32,473 bases of DNA from an uncultured Verrucomicrobiota bacterium (GTDB taxonomy: Bacteria > Verrucomicrobiota > Verrucomicrobiia > Limisphaerales > UBA9464): NCBI GenBank assembly GCA_903880005.1, contig CAIRNV010000050.1:1-32473 (forward strand), in the 5' to 3' direction. Positions 7,587-19,700 of the stretch are shown piece after piece. Under the pieces are notes generated by a model. It was not told the DNA's origin. It searched no databases and worked only from the letters and a program-made list of their open reading frames with translations. Position numbers and translations under genes: made by a program. Positions within the stretch are counted from its first letter, which is position 1. The number at the start of each line of letters is the position of its first letter.

Positions 7587-7598
7587 CTCAACGTTGAG
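7587..7598. promoter_or_regulatory. Perfect 12-bp palindrome upstream of the TSUP gene
   Basis: CTCAACGTTGAG lies in the 186-base gap between the TPR gene and the TSUP start, about 127 bases upstream of the chosen ATG. It could be an operator for a dimeric regulator. A single 12-bp palindrome in GC-rich sequence is weak evidence. The rest of the gap is GC-rich with several short inverted GGCC-type motifs and no T-run. Confidence 0.2.
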
Positions 7599-7646
7599 AG
7601 CGTGGCCGTCCGCGGCCGCCCCGTGGCCGGCATGGGCCGGTGCGTT

Positions 7647-8153
7647 TCAGGACCCGCCCCACGTCGCGATCTCGTCGCGCAGGACGGCGAGGTCGGGGTC
7701 GTCCATCGCAAGGTCGCGCAGATATGCGACCCCCTTGAGGCGGACGACCTCCGCCAGCCATCGACGGGCGGCGTCGGAGTCGCCGAGTTGGCAGGCGTAG
7801 CAGGCGAGGTTGTAGGGGACGACGGGGTGGGTGGGGAACTTGGCGACGGCCGGTAGCAGGGCCTCGGTGGCCTCGCGGGTTCGACGCAGCTCATGCAGTG
7901 CGTAGCTGCGATGCAGCCAGCCTGAGGCGTCGTCGGGATGGTCGGCCACCATTTGGTCGGCGACGGCCCGGGCCTGGGTCCAATCATGACGGGTCGCATG
8001 GGCGCGCCATGAGAGGTTGGCGGCGAGGAGCGAACGGCGGATGGGTTCTGGGAGTTGGTCCAGTTCCCGGAGCGCCTCGCCGGGCAGCCCAAGGTCCAGC
8101 CAGCCGTCTGCGGCGAGAAGGTGGTGGCGGTCGGGGAACGTGGGTTCCGGCAT
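7647..8153 (-). CDS. Small tetratricopeptide-repeat protein
   Basis: This is a 168-residue cytoplasmic protein with no signal peptide. It consists of helical TPR-like pairs, for example DGWLDLGLPGEALRELDQL, ASGWLHRSYALHELRRTREA and VVPYNLACYACQLGDSDAAR, each with the small-residue spacing typical of TPR helices. It ends with a short acidic segment. TPR proteins bind partners, and no enzymatic site is visible. I chose ATG 8153 (MPEPTFPDRHHLLAA) because the first TPR helix follows at once. ATG 8213 would overlap prmA by 34 bases. It is the last gene of the rph operon, 26 bases after prmA. The start PDRHHL resembles short TPR proteins I associate with Verrucomicrobiota. Confidence 0.75.
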   Translation of the reverse strand: MPEPTFPDRHHLLAADGWLDLGLPGEALRELDQLPEPIRRSLLAANLSWRAHATRHDWTQARAVADQMVADHPDDASGWLHRSYALHELRRTREATEALLPAVAKFPTHPVVPYNLACYACQLGDSDAARRWLAEVVRLKGVAYLRDLAMDDPDLAVLRDEIATWGGS

Positions 8154-8179
8154 GCGATGCGCGGGAAGTGGGCGATGGA

Positions 8180-9112
8180 TCAAGGCTTCGACGCGAGGGT
8201 GGCCGAGCGCCATTCGCCATCGGTGACGGCGCGCTCGACCTTCCAGCCCAGCTCGCCATAGGCCTGTTCCACGGCCGGGAACTGATGCGCAAGGATGCCC
8301 GCGAGGACGAGGCGACCGCCTGGGGCGACCCGGGCAATGATGCGCCGGGCCTCGGCCACGAGCAGGTCGTGCATCAGGTTGGCGCACACCACGTCGAACG
8401 TGCGCGCGGGCCGCCGGGGCAACCGGGTGACGTCGGCCTCGCCCAGCACGACCTTGGCCTCCAGACGGTTCAGTTGGGCGTTCTCCAGCGCGATCCGCAC
8501 GCAGTCGGGGTCGAAGTCGAATCCCTCCACGTGCTGGTAGCCCATGGTGGCGGCGGCAAGGGCGAGGATGCCGGACCCCATCCCGGCATCGAGCAGGGAA
8601 CGTGTCTGCCCGGGCTCGTGAAGACGGACGACCTCCTCCAGGCAAAAGCGGGTCGTGGCGTGCTGTCCTGTCCCGAAGCTGAGGCCCGGGTCGAGCAGGA
8701 GCACCGCTTGCCGCGCCTTCGGGCGTCGTCGGCTCCACGTCGGCTTCACCAGCAACCGGCCGCCCACGTCCATCGGGTGGAAGTGCCGCTTCCAAGACTC
8801 GGCCCAGTCCCGCGCCGGGACCTTCCGGATCGAGAGGGTCGCCGGGGACGGGTCGATGCCATGCCCCGCCAGGCCCGCGAGGGCGGCGCGCAGCTTGGCC
8901 CGCACGGACGCCACCTCGGCAGCGGGCAGAGGACGGTAGGCCGAGACGGTGACCCGTTGGGTGGGGAGGTCCACGTGGGTGCTCGGCGTCACGCCCACGA
9001 CGGCCTCGAGGACGACGCCGATGGCATCCTCGGCCTCGTGGGACGTGACCACGGCGACGTGGCGCAGGGGGTGTCGATCGGGCTTGGGGTTGGGTTTCAC
9101 AGGTCGCGCCAT
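8180..9112 (-). CDS. prmA: Ribosomal protein L11 methyltransferase PrmA
   Basis: PrmA methylates amino groups of ribosomal protein L11 with SAM. This 310-residue version has an N-terminal substrate-binding half (about 1-120, containing ARDWAESWKRHFHP) and a C-terminal Rossmann methyltransferase half. Family motifs are LSFGTGQHATTRFCLEEV, LLDAGMGSGILALAAATMG (SAM motif I), FDFDPDCVRIALENAQLN and VCANLMHDLL. I chose ATG 9112 (MARPVKPNPKPD). It overlaps the upstream phosphatase gene by 16 bases. The frame stays open much further upstream (to 9871), but that part is out-of-frame shadow of the phosphatase gene. Typical PrmA is about 290-320 residues, so the length fits. Confidence 0.9.
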   Translation of the reverse strand: MARPVKPNPKPDRHPLRHVAVVTSHEAEDAIGVVLEAVVGVTPSTHVDLPTQRVTVSAYRPLPAAEVASVRAKLRAALAGLAGHGIDPSPATLSIRKVPARDWAESWKRHFHPMDVGGRLLVKPTWSRRRPKARQAVLLLDPGLSFGTGQHATTRFCLEEVVRLHEPGQTRSLLDAGMGSGILALAAATMGYQHVEGFDFDPDCVRIALENAQLNRLEAKVVLGEADVTRLPRRPARTFDVVCANLMHDLLVAEARRIIARVAPGGRLVLAGILAHQFPAVEQAYGELGWKVERAVTDGEWRSATLASKP

Positions 9113-9723
9113 GGCGTGAAGTTGAGGAGCTGGATCTCGTTGCGTGGCCGGCCGGCCTTGACCTCGCCGACGTCCACCCAGGTTGCGGAGGCGTAGTCGA
9201 TCTCGAAGTGCTCGAACTTGCTCAGGGGCAGGCCCAGGAGCTCGGACAACGCCATGCGGATGACGCCGCCGTGGGCGAACACGGCGATCTTCTGGCCGCG
9301 GCTGCGTTCCAGGGCGAAGTGCAGGGCCTGGGAAACCCTCTGTCGAAACGCGCCGATGGGCTCGGCCTCGTGGATGCGGTCGTTCTCCATGTGGTGGAGC
9401 CAGTCGAAGGCGCTCATGCCGAACCGCTGCTCGACGTCGTTCCACCCGCACCCCGTCCATGCACCGAAGTCCACCTCGCGCAGGCCTTCGAGCAGGACGG
9501 GTTCGGCGGGGTGATGGGCGCGGAACGGGGCCAGCGTGAGCTGCACGCGCTGCATGGGGCTGGCATAGACCGTGTCGAACGCGTGCTGGCGCAGCCACGT
9601 TGCCAAGGCCGCCGCCTGGGCGTGGCCGCGCCCGGACAACCCCATGTCGATGCGGCCCCCGAACACGCGGTGGAACCGCTCCTCCACCTCGGCATGGCGG
9701 ACGAGGAAGACGCTGGTCTTCAT
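9097..9723 (-). CDS. Histidine phosphatase superfamily protein (GpmB/CobC-like)
   Basis: This 208-residue branch-1 histidine phosphatase has the expected residues: Arg9-His10 in LVRHAE (phospho-acceptor His10), Arg59 in ASPMQR, Glu83 in LREVDFGAWTG and His151 in FAHGGVIR. RHAE replaces the commoner RHGE, which is seen in some members. Such enzymes act on sugar phosphates, alpha-ribazole phosphate or phosphoglycerate, and the substrate is not evident. It starts at ATG 9723, overlapping the rph stop as ATGA, and its end overlaps prmA by 16 bases. No cobalamin genes are nearby, so calling it CobC would be unsupported. Confidence 0.88.
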   Translation of the reverse strand: MKTSVFLVRHAEVEERFHRVFGGRIDMGLSGRGHAQAAALATWLRQHAFDTVYASPMQRVQLTLAPFRAHHPAEPVLLEGLREVDFGAWTGCGWNDVEQRFGMSAFDWLHHMENDRIHEAEPIGAFRQRVSQALHFALERSRGQKIAVFAHGGVIRMALSELLGLPLSKFEHFEIDYASATWVDVGEVKAGRPRNEIQLLNFTPWRDL

Positions 9724-10463
9724 GGTTGCCCGCCCGAGATGGCGACGCGTTGAAGCTCCAGGATGCGCCCGATGCCATCACGGCCCAGGGCGAGCATGGC
9801 TTCGAGATCCCCGCCGCTGAACGTGGCTTCCTCGCCCGAGGCTTGCAGCTCGATGAACCGCCCGCCGGCATCCATCACGAGGTTCAGGTCCACGGAGGCG
9901 TCCTTGTCCTCCACGTAGGCAAGGTCCAGCAAGGGCAAGCCCCCCACGACGCCCAGGCTGACGGCCGCCACGGGCCCCTTCAGGGGATTGGACGAAAGCT
10001 TTCCTTCCGACTGGAGCCTCCGGATCGCGTGGGCCAAGGCGACGTAGGCACCCGAAATGGCCGCCGTCCGCGTGCCGCCGTCGGCCTGGAGGACGTCGCA
10101 ATCGACCCATGCCGTGCGCGCGCCCAGCGCGACCAAGTCCACGCCGGCGCGCAATGACCGGCCTATCAGGCGTTGGATCTCCTGGGATCGGCCGTCCAGC
10201 TTCAGCTTCGAGATGTCACGCGGCTTCCGGTCCAGCGTGGAATAGGGAAGCATGGAGTACTCCGCCGTCAGCCAACCCCCGGGCACCTTCTGCGACTGCA
10301 TCCACTTGGGGACCGACTCCTCCATCGTCACGGCGCAGATCACGCGTGTGTTCCCCCATTCCACCAGCACCGACCCCGTCGCGTGCGGCGCGATGCCGGG
10401 GACGAACCGGATGGGGCGCAATTGGCCGGGTTGGCGTCCGTCTGACCTGATGTATCCGCTCAT
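9720..10463 (-). CDS. rph: Ribonuclease PH
   Basis: RNase PH trims the 3' ends of tRNA precursors by phosphorolysis as a hexameric ring. The 247-residue protein matches the family length and motifs: RSDGRQPGQLRPIRF near the start, GSVLVEWGNTRVICAVT, GGWLTAEYSMLPYST, SQEIQRLIGRSLRAGVD, and DCDVLQADGGTRTAAISGAY with the phosphate-binding GGTRT. The C-terminal part has VDLNLVMDAGGRFIELQ and SGEEATFSGGDLEAML. It starts at ATG 10463 without a clear Shine-Dalgarno sequence. It is the first gene of a four-gene operon whose members overlap or nearly touch. Repeat copy D lies upstream. Confidence 0.95.
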   Translation of the reverse strand: MSGYIRSDGRQPGQLRPIRFVPGIAPHATGSVLVEWGNTRVICAVTMEESVPKWMQSQKVPGGWLTAEYSMLPYSTLDRKPRDISKLKLDGRSQEIQRLIGRSLRAGVDLVALGARTAWVDCDVLQADGGTRTAAISGAYVALAHAIRRLQSEGKLSSNPLKGPVAAVSLGVVGGLPLLDLAYVEDKDASVDLNLVMDAGGRFIELQASGEEATFSGGDLEAMLALGRDGIGRILELQRVAISGGQP

Positions 10464-10510
10464 CTGCGGGCGACGCTACCCGGGGAGGCGGTTGGATTCC
10501 AAACGCCGAC

Positions 10511-10600
10511 TTGGCCGGAACGATGCAGTGGGATCGGGCGTGCTTGCTGCATCTGCTTCGCAATCACTCCCCTCCCAACTGAATCGTCCTGGCTTGGCCC
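10511..10600 (+). repeat. Dispersed structured repeat, copy D (internally deleted)
   Basis: The left end (10512-10548) follows the start of copy B: GGCCGGAACGAT, then GGATCGGGCGTGCTTGCT. The sequence then jumps straight to the 3' part, where 10549-10589 match 44-84 with one mismatch. About 80 internal bases are therefore missing. It ends near GGCTTGGCC, and the final hairpin is decayed. It lies in the 244-base gap between the giant gene's stop and rph. The rest of that gap (10601-10707) shows nothing I can name. Confidence 0.75.
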
Positions 10601-10707
10601 GCGTCGTGGCGATTCGGTGGGTGCCTTCCGGGTGGCAGGGTGCTCGGATCCGCCGGAAAAGCTGGGCGCTCTCATACCCGGCGCTGGTTTTCGCGGAAGC
10701 GATCCCT

Positions 10708-13700
10708 CTACGGAGCCTCGACGGCGCGGAACAGGCGCGGTTGGGCGTCGCCCACGGGTTCCACCGAGAAGACGAGGCCCGAGCTGGTTGCCGTCCATTC
10801 GGCCTCCGTCAGCCACTGGGCGAGGTCGTAGGACGACTCGATGCGATAGCGGCGTCCCGGCGTCCCGCGCAGGCGAAGGGTCACGCGGCCGTCGGCTTCT
10901 TGGATGGGAGCCCCAAAGGACGGGGGTGCGCCCACGGGTTCCCCATTCGGGGCGCCGGGCGTGGGCTTGGTCGTGACGTAGTTGGCCACGGCGCCATCCG
11001 GGGACCGGGCGAGGGCGGTGTCGATGGCGAAGGGGCTTTGGCCGTTGAACCAGTCGATGGTGTTGGGCGAGCCGTTGACGAGCCGGGTGAGGGCGAGGCG
11101 GATCTGGGCTCCTCCGGTCAACGGGAGGCGGAAGTTGGCGTGGAGTTCCGCAGCCGTGGACTGCTGCGGCTCGCCGTCCGCAAAGACGACGAGGTGGCCA
11201 AGTGGCGGGATGGAGGTTCCCGGGGGGAATGGCCACTTGAGCGGGACGGCGTCGGCATCGGAGAGGAAGACGCCATCCAAGACGGCGGTGACGGCGCCCG
11301 TGTTGACGATCTCGATCCATGGCTCCGCGGTGCCGGAGGCATCCGTGAGGCCGGAGACATTGCGCGCGACGACCTCGTTGATGCGGATGGGCGGGAATTC
11401 CGGGAGCGATGCCACGACGTTGTTGGGGGCCCCTGGCGTTGATGGCGAGTTGGCCCCGCCCACGAGGACCAGCTCGAGGCCGAAGACAAGGTCGGAGCTG
11501 CCAAGGTTCGATTGGTGGACTTCCACGGCGAAGGTGTTTTCACCCGGGACGAGAAGGTTGGAAGGAAGGGTGAAGGGGCCCTCGAAGACGGCGTCGCTGA
11601 CGGTGCGGTTGGCCAGGGTGTCGTGGGTGGGCTCGATGTCGTCCATGCCGAGGAAGTGGGCCCTCTTGCCGTTGATCCACAGCACGTAGCCATCGTCGAG
11701 GCAGGTGGTGAGCTGGAGGGAGACGTCGGCGGGCAAGGCGGGCAGGGTGACCTTGCGCCGGAAGTAATAGGTGGGTTGGCCGAGGGCGAGCGCGGTGGTT
11801 TTGTTGGTGGGAAGGGCTGCGTTCTCGACGTAGAGGAGGCCTTCCCCGCTGAACCAACCCGCGTCATTGAAGGCGGCCGTGCGCCAGTTGGTGCCGCCCA
11901 CGGGCGGGCCGTCCTGGAAGTACCGCCAGGCATCGGTGAAGCGGATCGCTTCGCGGTTGCCGGAAAGGGCCGAGGCCACGGCCCAGTTCCCGGGACGGTT
12001 GTGGTCCTGCCGGGCATCGACGAGCTGGAGGGAGGCGTTGGTGGCGGTCGTGCCGCCGGGCCACGGATACCCGACGTCGTAGTCGAGCCGGTCGAGGATC
12101 TCGGAGGGTTGGCCGGGCGTGCTGGGCGTGCGGAGAACGATGGAGTCGAACTGCGTGCCCAAGCCACCGGTCCAAGCGCCCGCCACGGCGGGGGCATTGC
12201 CAAAGGCGGCCCGGAAGGACGCGACGTTTTGCACGACCACCACCTGGGCGGACGGCGCGAGAACGGTCCCGGCGGGGAAGGTGAACCGGATGCTGGAGCC
12301 GACGAGTTCCAGCCCGGAGATGTCCCATGGGGTTTGCGCGGAGCGGTTGAGGATCTCGATGAACTGGGTGCCGGGCGTCTGCGGCCGACGCAGCACCTCG
12401 TTGATCACAAGCTTCGGACGCGGGCGGGTGACCACTTGCAGGATGCGGCTGTCAGACAGCGACGGCGTGGCGTCATCGCTGACTTGGACGGTCACGCTCT
12501 GCGTGGATGCCCCGGCGTCCTCGCCGACGAGCCATTGAAGGGTGCCGGTGACGGGGTCGATGGCGGCCTCGGCGGGCGCGCCGGGCGCGAGGCTGTAGCG
12601 AAGCGCTTGCGGGGGCAGGTCCGCATCTCTTGCGGCGGCGCGAACGACGACGCGTTGGCCCTCGTCCACGACGAACGACGGGAAGGTTGCCAGCACGGGC
12701 GGGAGGTTGACCTCGCGGACTTGGATGAGGACCTCGCGGACGATCGAAGCCGTCTCGGGGGACGTGTCGGTGGCGCGGACGAGGACCACGTAGTTTCCCG
12801 GCCCTTGGGCCTCGGTGGGGGTCCACGCCAATCGACCGGCGGCCGCGTCGAGCGAGAGCCCGGCCGGGATGGTTCCTTCGAGCGAGAAGCGCACCGGGGT
12901 GCCCTCCGGGTCGATGGCGACGAGCAGCAGGTCCAACCGCTTTCCTTCGTCGATGGCGACCGGGGCCGGTTGGGGAAAATGAGGCGGGTTGTTGATCTCG
13001 GCGACGTCGATCCGGACGCTGCCACGCGCCGACAACGGGGGCGTGCCGTTGTCGGTGACGCGATAGCCCACGGTCACGGCCGTGCCCCCGCGCGACTCGT
13101 CGGGGATCCATGTGAGGACGCCCGCCGGGGAGATGGAGAGCCCCTCCGGCACGGGGCCGTCGGTCTCAAAGGCGAGCCCGTTGCTGGGCAGGTCTGGGTC
13201 GGAGGCGACCAAGGGCAGGCTGAGAAGCTGGCCTTCGCCCGCGTTGGCCGTGGTGAGGGGAGGGACAACGGGCGGACGATTGACCTCCGACACGGCGATG
13301 GTCACCCGCGTGGTGCCGGTGCGCGGGGGTGCGCCGTTGTCCGTGGCGCGCACCAGGAAGGAGAACGTCCCGGGGCCGTCGGCCTCCGAGGGAGTCCATC
13401 GGAACACGCCGGTGGACGGATGGATGCTGGACCCAGGGGGCGCGTCCTGGCCCAGGGCATAGGAGAAGGAATGGCCGGGATCGGGATCGGAGGCGACGGC
13501 GGTGAAGGTGGCCTCGGATTGCTCGGCGACGGAGACGGGGGCGACGGGGTTGAAGATGGGCGGGCGATTGGCCCCGGCGATGATGTTGGGTGCGCCGGGT
13601 GTCGGGGACTCCATGGCAAACAGGGGGGGAGCCGAGGCATCCGGGAATCGGCCCATGGAGACATCCGTTGCCTGGGCTGCGAAGGAGAGGCCATCCACGA

Positions 13701-16700
13701 GGTTGCCGGAAGGATCGAACAGCCCAAGCTGCTCGCCGGAGCGGGACAGCGCGAAGGCGACATGAAGCCCGGAGTTGGTGGGTTGGTTTTGGGCCGTCTC
13801 GTTGTCGGCCCAGACGAGGAGGAAGCCGCCGGGCGGGATGGGATACCCGCCGGGGATGCGGAACATGGAGGCGAGCGAATTGGTGAGGTTGTCCGTGAGG
13901 TAGTAGCCCGCGAGGTCCACGGGTTGAGTCCCGGCGTTGTGAAGCTCGAACCAATCGTCGAAATGGCCGTCGGCGGGGTCGGCGATGCTGCTGGTGTTCT
14001 GCGCCATGAACTCGTTGATCCACACGTCCACGCGCGGCGTGGCGGGGTCGTTGGTGGAGCCCGGGGTGGGATTGAACAGGATGCGGCGGGTGCGCGGCTC
14101 GCCATCGGGCACGGAGCCGAAGGCGCGTCCCGGCGGGAGGAGGTCCCACGACAGGTAGTCGAGGACGGCCGGGGCATTGGCCGTGCCTTGGCGGCGCGCA
14201 AGGGCGACGACGCCGTTGGTGGGGTTCAGCCGGAAGCTTGTGTGGGGAATGGAAGCCGTGGCCTCGGCCGGCTCGCCATCGGCCCAGACGGTGAGGACGC
14301 CGCCGGCGGGGATGGAGAGGCCGTCCGGGAACGGCCATTGGGTGAGGTTCGTGACGTTGTCGGAGAGGAAGAGGCCGCCGAGGGCGACGGCGACGGGACC
14401 CGTGTTGATGATCTCGATGAAGGGATCGCGGTCGCCCGCGTTGTCGGCGGGCCCGGCGACGTTGGCGGGCAGGACCTCATTAAGCCAGAGGGTGGGGAAG
14501 GCGGCGAGTGCCTGGACGGTGGCGTTGGCGCGCCCGGGGGTGGCTGCGTTCACGGCATTGGTCGCCGTGGCGGCCCAGTTGGCGACACGCCACGACCCAC
14601 GAGATGGATCCATCAGCTGCAATGAGGGCCCGAGCCCGTCGGCGTTCGTGGGCCATGGGAGCCGGTTGTCGTAGCGGACGTCGGTGACGAGGACGCGGTT
14701 GGTCCCGACGGGCTGCCAGAGCGCGATGCGTTCGCCGCCGTTGTCGAGGGAGCCGGGGAATTCGTCGAACAGAGGCGTGTTGGCCCCATAGGTGGCGGCG
14801 AAGGCGACGCGATCGCGGGCGAGGACGAGGAAGGCGCCGGGGTTGATGATGGCGCCCGGAGGGAACGCATAGCCCAGTCCCTCCAGCTCGAACCCCGAGA
14901 GGTCGAAGGCGGTGGACGTGGAGCGGTTGTGCAACTCGACGAAGGACGACCCGGAAGCGAGCCCGTTGTACTGGACCTCGTTGATCACGACGAAGTCCGA
15001 GGGCTTCTGGAGGGCGCCGGCAAAGGTGACGGTCCGGGAGGCGGCCATGCCGGGGATGGGGTTGCCGAGCCGGTCGATGGCGACGATGGCGAGGGCGTTG
15101 GTCGTGGCGGCAAGCGGGACGCGGAGCCGGAACCGTTGCTGGTCCAGCCATTCAGTGGGGACGGTCCTGCCATTGACGAGGATGTCGGCGGCGGCGAACG
15201 GGGCGATGCCCTCGAGGGTGGCGATGGGGGTCGCGGAGGCGAAGGTCGTGCCTGCCGGGGAGGTGACGGCAAAGTTCGCGGCGTCGTTGGCGGCGATTTG
15301 TTGCCGGATGAATTCACGCCGCGCATCGAGGTATCCGGAGATGGACTGCGGCGAGGCGGCCCCGATGCGATTGAAGGCCAGCGACGATGCGCGGGCGTTG
15401 AACTGGGGCTGGTACTGGGAGGGTTGGAAGGGGCCGGCGACGGCCTCGGCATAGGCGCGCCACGCCATGCGGCGGAAGGCGGGCGAGGCGAACATGAAGT
15501 TCACGTTGCCGTCGTTGCCGTCGAAGAGGCGGCGGCTGGGGCCGTCCCCGGCTCCCAGGACCCAATCCATGTCCCAGGGCAGGATGACCCAACGTCCCCC
15601 GGGCGGGTAATAGATGTACTTGTTCTGCGAGTTGCCGGTGCCCCACGTGTCCCAGTTCCCCATGCAGCCATCCAGGGCGAACATGCGCATCCATTGCTCC
15701 ATGTCGGCGACGTTGCTGACGACGGCCTGGTAGTTGGTGGACCGGTCGTTGGCCGCCGAGACCAAGGCGAGGAAGTTGGTGAAGTCGTTGGCGGTGGTGC
15801 CGTTCGGGCGGGCCTGCCAGTTCCAGCGATAACGCGACAGGCTATACTGGCCGTTGGGGGCCTTATAGGACCCGAGGTCGGCCCCGATGGGGTCGAAGCC
15901 CCCGTCGCTCCGGAACTCGAACCAGAACGCGACCTTGTGGAGGTCGCCCTCCGGAGCATCCGGGAACCATGCCTCCGCGTAGTTGTTGCTCGGCTGCTCG
16001 AGGTCCTCGCCCACGTTCCCGTGCTGGCCGCCGTTGCGGAAGAAACGAATGTAGTGGGCGTGCAGGTAAGGCAGGCGCATGCGACGCGTGAACCACTGCG
16101 CCATCTGGTTGCGGAGGAACGTGGGTTCCTCCCCCCCGTTCCCCGTGAGGCCGAAGACGCGGTCGGCCGTCCCCAGCAGGAGGTCGTCGGCCGGGACCGT
16201 GACCGCGAAGTCGGCCTGGCCCGTGAAGGGGCTGCCCTTGCGACGGATGCCGGCGTTGTAGATCACCCGGACGTTTCCGTGGACCAGCGTGGTGTCGCGG
16301 TACGTGTTGTCGAGGCCGTCGGCATTGAGGGCGTTGTCCACCTCGGGGGTTGTCCACGAATGGATGTGCTCGTACGTGCCAAACGGGACGGGGTCACCCC
16401 AGCGGACGTTGGCCTCTGAGACGGCGGGCAAGCCCTGGAAGACGGGGCCCGAGGGAAACTGGGACCACGCCACGCTGGGCGCGCCGTCGGCGGCCTCGAT
16501 TCTGAATTGGACGAGGGTCCCGGCGGCGCGCCCGTTGAGGGTGGCGGACCAGACGCCATCGCCCGCCACGGCGTCGCCGAAGAGGCCGTCGTCACGCATG
16601 GCCAGCGTGTTGAACGCCCCGGTGGACCCGGTGCGAAAGCGGAGGTTCACCGAGCCCAGGCCGTCGGGGTCTGACACGCGGGCAGTGACCACGACGGGTT

Positions 16701-19700
16701 GGCTGGCGTCGGGCACGGCGGGCGAGTGGGAGACCTCGGAGATGGCAGGGCCGGCGTTGTTGACGAGTCGGGTGTTGGCTTGGCCAGGTGTGCCGAGGTT
16801 CTTGGGGACCGCGAGGGAGGCGGTCAGTTCAAGGCCGCCGCCGCGGGTGCGCATGAGGATTTCCGGCCAGCCCGCCACCCAGCGGGCCCGCAGCCGGAGG
16901 GTGCCGCGCACGTCGTTGTTGAGCCCCGCCGAGATGTTGGCGCGGATGCAGTTCCTCCCGGCGTCGAGGTCGCCCGGGGCGATGATGCGAAGGACGCGGT
17001 TGCCGGCGAAGGCACCCGTGGACTCCACGCGGGAGCGGGAATGGTGACCGCCGAAGGTCCAGCCGGTGGCGGTGATGCCCGCGCCCGTCTCGAAGCCGCC
17101 GTTGGACAACAGGGAGAGCCCCGTGGGCCCCAGGACCTCGACGTTGTCCAGCAAGCATTCGCCCGCCCCGAGCATGCCGAGGTGGATCGCGTCGGGCGTC
17201 GTGGCCCCGAATCGCAGCACGTCGTTGATGGAAAATTCCTGCCACGCGGCCTTCCCGGACTCATCCGAGTCCGCCCAGCTCGCGGCCAGGAGCGTGTCGG
17301 CGCGCGGGTCCACCAGCTCGAGCGACGATCCGCCGCCGTCCGCCCACTTGCCCCACCGTCCACCCTGGCGCCATGCGACCTCGCCCACCGGGATGTGGAC
17401 CGTCCGGCTGGTGATCGCACCCAGCTCGTTCGTGGACTGGATGTCGTCGGGCTTGGCCAGGACCAGCCGTTCGCCACGATTGCGGAGGGAGCCGGACCAG
17501 TTGCCGTGGACGATCGCGGGCGGGAGGGTCGGGTAGTTCGAGAGAAGCCGGGCGCGGTCGCGCCCAACCACCACGAACCCGCCTGGCGCAATCGCGGCGT
17601 CTTCGGGGAACGTGAAGCTGACCGCCTCGGACAGCCTCCAACCCGCCAGGCTGACGGGCGTGGCGGAACGATTGTGGATCTCGACGAACTCGTCGGCGTC
17701 GTCCTGGGAGATCGGGTTGTACATCACCTCGTTGATGACGACGTCCTCGACCCGGCGCGGTGCGTTGGGTGCACCGGCCGTGGACGAGGCGAGGCGGCGC
17801 AACGCGGGCGCGCCGTCGGGAACCCGTCCGTAAGAGACGCCGTTTTCCTGCGGCGCCAGCCGGATGCCATCGATCACCCGGAGCCCGTTGGAGCTGATCA
17901 GCAGGACGGTTTCCCCTGCGGCACTGAGCCGGAAGCCCAGGGTGTTTTCGTCCAATGCGAGGAAGGACCGGGGCTCCAGCGTCGTGCCGGCCGGGAACCG
18001 GTAGCGATTGGTGCGGACGTCGTCCGTGAGGATGCAGCCGTCGAGCACCACGGGGTTGGGGCCGCGGTTGTAGAGCTCGACGAAGTCCAGCAGGGGCGGG
18101 TCCGTGTGGGCGAGCAGCTCGTTGATGGACACGCTGCTGGCGGGGTCCGCGACGATGGGGTCGGGCGCGCCGGGGTTGCCGCCGCGCAACGCGCTGGCAG
18201 CCCATGCCCGAGGGTCGGCCTCGCCATAGCTCGGGTTGACCAAGACCAACGAGTGCCCAGATCCGTCCGCCACGATGGGCCACGGCGCACGGGTGTCGTA
18301 CTCGACGAAGAGCTTCCGCGCCCCCAGCTCGTCGCGTAGCTCGACCGCGTCGCCGCCGTTGTTCAAGGCGCCGGCGAACGGGCCGAGCACGCGGGACAGC
18401 CCCGTGGCCGCCTGGAGGACCTCGGGCTCGGCAGACACAACGAGGAACTGGCCGCCCGCCAAGGAAGTACCTTGCGGGAACGTGTACTCGACGCCGCCGC
18501 GCAGGCTCCACCCGGACAGGTCCTCCGGGATGTCCGATGCGTTGAACAACTCGACGAACTCGGGCCCGGACCCCGGGCCGACGTCGGCCGGGTGGTAGTG
18601 GATCTCGCTGACCACGACGCGGGTGCGCCGGCTTGTGACACCGAGGCCCTCGCGGGTGGGGACGTACGGCGCGATGACCGGGGCCGGGGCCGTGCCGTAG
18701 TCCGCGAAGCGCGCCAGGGCGGGGATCTCGGGATGGCGCCCGGCGACGGAGAGCCCGACGAAAACCTGGGACGGGAGCGCCGCGTTCATGGCGCCGAGCT
18801 GCGTCCAACGGGTGCCATCCATGGAGGCGAACCCGGTGAAATCGTTGCCGACGCGCCGGAGGCGGAGCCAGGTGAAGGGGTGGTTGACCGGGAACCCGCC
18901 GCGGATGGAGGCGGCGGTGGCGGCGGCCGAGGGGGTGTTGCGGGACTCGAAGAAGACCCCGGCCCGTGGCGAGGAGGCGAACACGCCGGCGAACGGCGCG
19001 TTGCTGGCGAGGGTCGATCGGGCCATCAAGCCGGCCGAGGCAAAGGCGTCCGACGCATCCAGCCCCGTCAGACGCACGCGCAGGTCGAAGTTCCCGCTCG
19101 TCGTTTGCCAGCCGAAGGTCGCGGCATCCGAGGTGCCGCCCACGTCGCCCCCTCTCGCCGACAGGACGAAGGCGCCGGCATCGCCTCGCACGACCGAGGC
19201 GCCGATGGCGTCCGAACCCAGGTTGGACGGCGACAGCTCGGAGGCCGTGAAGGCGACCTTGGCATTGGCGGGAAGCGGGTTGGGCGCGCTGGCGCGGTCG
19301 GTGACCCCGTTGACCGTCAGGTTGTATCGGTTGGCGAGCGCGAGGTTGGAGACGGCGAGCTGGATCCGATGCGGGGCGTCACCCATGGCGACCCCCGTGA
19401 GCAGGGCGCCGCCGTCGATCTGGAAGGCGGTGGCGAGCGGGAGGCCCGGGAGCTGGATGGGCTCCGAGAACTCGATGACGACGGCGGACAACCCCAGGTT
19501 GTACGCGCGCACGATGGAGGGCGGCGTGGTGTCGCGCGTCACGGTGAGCCTCGCGCCGTCGGAGACAACGCTGCCCAGCGAATTCGTGAGGAGCGCGGTG
19601 AAGACGGCACCGTTGTCAGCGGGCGTCACGGGGCCCACGACGAGGGTCTTGAGGTTGGTGGACGAGATCGTCGAGCCGTTGCGCTGCCAGATGACTTGGG

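Noticed and set aside
11512-14625. Very long open frame on the plus strand (1037 codons)
   Set aside because: It lies wholly antisense to the giant exported protein, has no domain pattern, and is explained by strong GC bias at third positions leaving the opposite strand free of stops. The open frame at 18472-20391 (+) was rejected for the same reason.
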